Shown one piece after another: positions 5,683 to 7,967 of a DNA stretch of 7,967 nt. Origin of the DNA: Flavobacteriaceae bacterium (GTDB taxonomy: Bacteria; Bacteroidota; Bacteroidia; Flavobacteriales; Flavobacteriaceae); the NCBI GenBank assembly GCA_020347545.1, contig CP070731.1, forward strand, positions 135,591-143,557, given 5' to 3'. Each line of letters begins with the position of its first letter. Position 1 is the stretch's first letter. The notes beneath the pieces are model-generated. The model was not told where the DNA came from. It made no database searches and saw nothing but the letters and a program-made list of their open reading frames with translations. A program made the translations under genes and the position numbers.

Positions 5683-7967
5683 TTAGTTTCTTAAAGGTTT
5701 ACCTGTCTTCAGGGTGTGTTCTATTCTTTCCAATGTCTTTCGTTCAGATAAGAGAGATAAGATAGCCTCTCTTTCAAGGTCAAGCAGATACTGTTCCGTA
5801 ACCATTGTAGGTTCAGAAAGATCACCTCCGGCCATTACATAACCCAGTTTATTTGCAATTTTTTTGTCATGTTCTGAAGCATATCTTCCTTTTTCAAGGC
5901 TGTCCGTTCCAACCAGAAACATCCCAAGCGCCTGCTGCCCTAGGACTTTAACTTTCTTGGGGGCGGGCTGGGTATAACCATCTTCGAGCATTTGAACCGC
6001 ATATCGTTTTGCTGTTGCAATTTGCCTGTCGGCATTGACTACAACCACGTCTTTGCCTTTTTGGAAATAACCCATGTCAAATGCTTCTTCAGCCGAGGTG
6101 GCAACTTTAGCCATGGCTATATTGATAAAAGCATCCCTTAATCGATTCAGTTTTACATCGTCTTTTTTCCATAATTCTGAAACACGCTTGGTCATTTCCT
6201 TCGTCCCTGCTCCCGCAGGGATAATACCTACTCCAAATTCGACCAGTCCGGTATAGGTTTCTGCGGCTGCGATTACCTTGTCTGCATGAAGCCCCATTTC
6301 ACATGCCCCTCCAAACGTCATTCCTCTGGGGGTGATAAGGGTAGGAACCGCACTATACTTTAATCGCATAACCGTATCCTGGAACATTTTTGTCGCCATT
6401 GACAATTCATCATACTCCTGTTCAATAGCCAGCATAAAGGCCATGGCAAGATTGGCACCAACCGAAAAATTTGCAGCCTGATTACCCAGGATCACGGCTT
6501 CATATTCTTCTTCGGCAAGATCAATTCCCTTGTTAATCGCCTGTAATACTCCACTTCCAATAGTGTTCATTTTAGACTGAAATTCAACATTTAAGACTCC
6601 ATCACCTAAATGTTGAATTGAAGCATCATTATTTGACCAGATCGTTTTAGATTCTCTAATATTGTCCAGGATGATAAATGCATCCTGGCCGGGGACCTTA
6701 ATTTGTTTTCCCTCCTCAAGATCAAAATATAATTTGGTACCGTTATCAATTCCGTAAAAGGATTTGCAGTTCGAAGCCAGCATTTGATTGACCCATGCAT
6801 TAGCCTGATATCCTTCAGCTTCCATCATCTTAAGGCCTTCTTCAACACCAATAGAATCCCAGATTTCAAAAGGACCGTGCTCCCATCCAAAACCAGCTTT
6901 CATCGCATCATCGATTCGATACAATTCATCGGATATTTCAGGTATCCTGTTTGAAGCATAAGCAAAAATTGCAGAAAGGGTCTTGCGATAGAATTCACCG
7001 GCTTTATCCTTGCCTTTTGCCAGGACCCTGAATCGATCAATTACTTTTTCGATTGTTTTGGTTGAACTTAAGGTCGCAAATGAAACTTTATTTGATTTTC
7101 TGTATTCCATCGTGTCAAGATCCAATACAAGAATTTCTTTTTTACCGTTTTTGTCAACTGTCTTTTTGTAAAAGCCCTGTTTGGTCTTACTTCCAAGCCA
7201 ATTGTTTGTCATCATTGTATTAATGAATTCAGGTATTGCGAAAGTATCCTGCATTTCATCGTTCTCAGCATTTTTTGCAACCCCATTTGCCGTATGCACC
7301 AGCGTATCAAGCCCTACAACGTCAATGGTTCTGAAAGTCGCTGATTTGGGTCTACCAATTAGCGGTCCCGTTAATTTGTCTACTTCTTCTACGGTCAACC
7401 CCATTTCTTTTACGATATGGAAAAGACTCATTATACCAAAAATTCCAATTCTGTTTCCTATAAAGGCAGGAGTGTCTTTAGCCAGTACCGAGGTTTTTCC
7501 TAAAAACTTCTCTCCATACATCATTAAAAAATCAGTAACCTCCGGTTTACAGGCAGGGCCTGGTACCACTTCGAATAATTTTAAATATCGGGGAGGATTA
7601 AAAAAGTGAGTTACAGCAAAATGATTCTGAAAATCTTCACTTCTTCCCTCATTCATAAATTTAATTGGAATTCCTGAGGTATTTGAAGTAATAAGTGAGC
7701 CCTTTTTTCTAAATTTTTCAATTTGCTCGAAGACTTGTTTTTTTATGTCCAGTCGCTCAACAACAACTTCGATCACCCAGTCTGCATCTTTGATATCCTT
7801 CAGATCATCTTCAAGGTTTCCGGTTGTGATCCTGGATGAAAAAGCCTGATCGTAAATAGGGGATGGCTTGGATTTAAGAGCTGCTTTCAAACTATCATTC
7901 ACTATTCTGTTTCTAACCTGACTGTCATTAAGTGAAAGTTTTCTTGCTTTTTCCGCGTCATTAAGTT
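5683..7967 (-). CDS. fadN: Fused 3-hydroxyacyl-CoA dehydrogenase/enoyl-CoA hydratase (FadN-like), N-terminus cut by window edge
   Basis: The frame stays open from the stop at 5683 to the right edge: 760 residues visible, the true start and the Rossmann GxGxxG lying outside. Numbered from codon 7902, the dehydrogenase part has Ser75 (SNTSG), His99 in HFFNPP, Glu111 twelve residues later (the His-Glu dyad) and Asn150 in FIGNR. A second dehydrogenase C-terminal domain follows at about 305-375 (GFGWEHGPFEIWDS, 337-350). The C-terminal hydratase domain, about 430-640, has the oxyanion loop FSVGANL (479-485), Glu535 in GGACEMG and Glu555 in GLVEFGVGIIPAGAG. The two glutamates are 20 apart, as in classical crotonase. 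The enzyme would hydrate enoyl-CoA and oxidise L-3-hydroxyacyl-CoA with NAD+. The order is dehydrogenase first, the reverse of E. coli FadB, and fits B. subtilis FadN (about 789 residues). Some 40-50 residues are probably missing. It heads the visible operon, so its promoter is outside. Confidence 0.93.
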   Translation of the reverse strand, partial: LNDAEKARKLSLNDSQVRNRIVNDSLKAALKSKPSPIYDQAFSSRITTGNLEDDLKDIKDADWVIEVVVERLDIKKQVFEQIEKFRKKGSLITSNTSGIPIKFMNEGRSEDFQNHFAVTHFFNPPRYLKLFEVVPGPACKPEVTDFLMMYGEKFLGKTSVLAKDTPAFIGNRIGIFGIMSLFHIVKEMGLTVEEVDKLTGPLIGRPKSATFRTIDVVGLDTLVHTANGVAKNAENDEMQDTFAIPEFINTMMTNNWLGSKTKQGFYKKTVDKNGKKEILVLDLDTMEYRKSNKVSFATLSSTKTIEKVIDRFRVLAKGKDKAGEFYRKTLSAIFAYASNRIPEISDELYRIDDAMKAGFGWEHGPFEIWDSIGVEEGLKMMEAEGYQANAWVNQMLASNCKSFYGIDNGTKLYFDLEEGKQIKVPGQDAFIILDNIRESKTIWSNNDASIQHLGDGVLNVEFQSKMNTIGSGVLQAINKGIDLAEEEYEAVILGNQAANFSVGANLAMAFMLAIEQEYDELSMATKMFQDTVMRLKYSAVPTLITPRGMTFGGACEMGLHADKVIAAAETYTGLVEFGVGIIPAGAGTKEMTKRVSELWKKDDVKLNRLRDAFINIAMAKVATSAEEAFDMGYFQKGKDVVVVNADRQIATAKRYAVQMLEDGYTQPAPKKVKVLGQQALGMFLVGTDSLEKGRYASEHDKKIANKLGYVMAGGDLSEPTMVTEQYLLDLEREAILSLLSERKTLERIEHTLKTGKPLRN

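Noticed and set aside
7181..7609. 142-codon open frame on the plus strand
   Set aside because: It lies wholly antisense to the dehydrogenase domain of the fusion gene and its translation has no domain-like motif. It is a shadow of the real reading frame.
7900..7902. GTG codon as start of the dehydrogenase/hydratase gene
   Set aside because: The frame remains open upstream to the window edge (LNDAEKARKLSLNDSQV...) and the essential NAD-binding Rossmann start is missing, so the gene continues outside the window.
1..7967. Mobile element, CRISPR, prophage or defence system
   Set aside because: No transposase, integrase, direct-repeat array, tRNA or nuclease/toxin motif was seen. All coding space is metabolic or envelope genes on one strand.

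Overview
The window looks like ordinary chromosomal DNA of a Bacteroidota bacterium, most likely a flavobacterium. The evidence is AT-rich spacers, no clear Shine-Dalgarno sequences, TAnnTTTG-type promoter elements, and a secreted protein whose signal peptide ends in '...WSQ', a style common in this group. All six genes lie on the minus strand, so transcription runs from high to low coordinates. No RNA gene, mobile element, CRISPR array or prophage was seen.

From 7967 down to 2669 is a fatty-acid beta-oxidation operon. Its first gene, cut by the right window edge, encodes a fused 3-hydroxyacyl-CoA dehydrogenase/enoyl-CoA hydratase. It is followed after 3 bases by a 3-ketoacyl-CoA thiolase and after 32 bases by a long (597-residue) acyl-CoA dehydrogenase. 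Together they supply all four reactions of one beta-oxidation turn. Gene order and domain order match the fadN-fadA-fadE operon of Bacillus subtilis, not fadBA of E. coli. Catalytic residues are intact in all three. The operon ends in a 14-bp hairpin with no U-tract behind it.

From 2558 to 1677 is a gene for a secreted PD40/TolB-like beta-propeller protein of unknown role. It has its own candidate promoter in the 110-bp spacer.

From 1584 to the left edge are two genes 2 bases apart: a Gfo/Idh/MocA-type NAD(P)-dependent oxidoreductase and a membrane di-iron hydroxylase. The hydroxylase is of the fatty acid 2-hydroxylase (FA2H/Scs7) type and nearly complete at the window edge. The pair may modify a membrane lipid, for example by making 2-hydroxy fatty acyl chains, but the oxidoreductase substrate cannot be read from the sequence.

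The longest non-coding stretches are 92 and 110 bases, and no gap exceeds 300 bases. I see no clearly undescribed system. The most interesting points are the Bacillus-like fadNAE arrangement, the oxidoreductase/FA2H pair, and the unusual post-operon hairpin.
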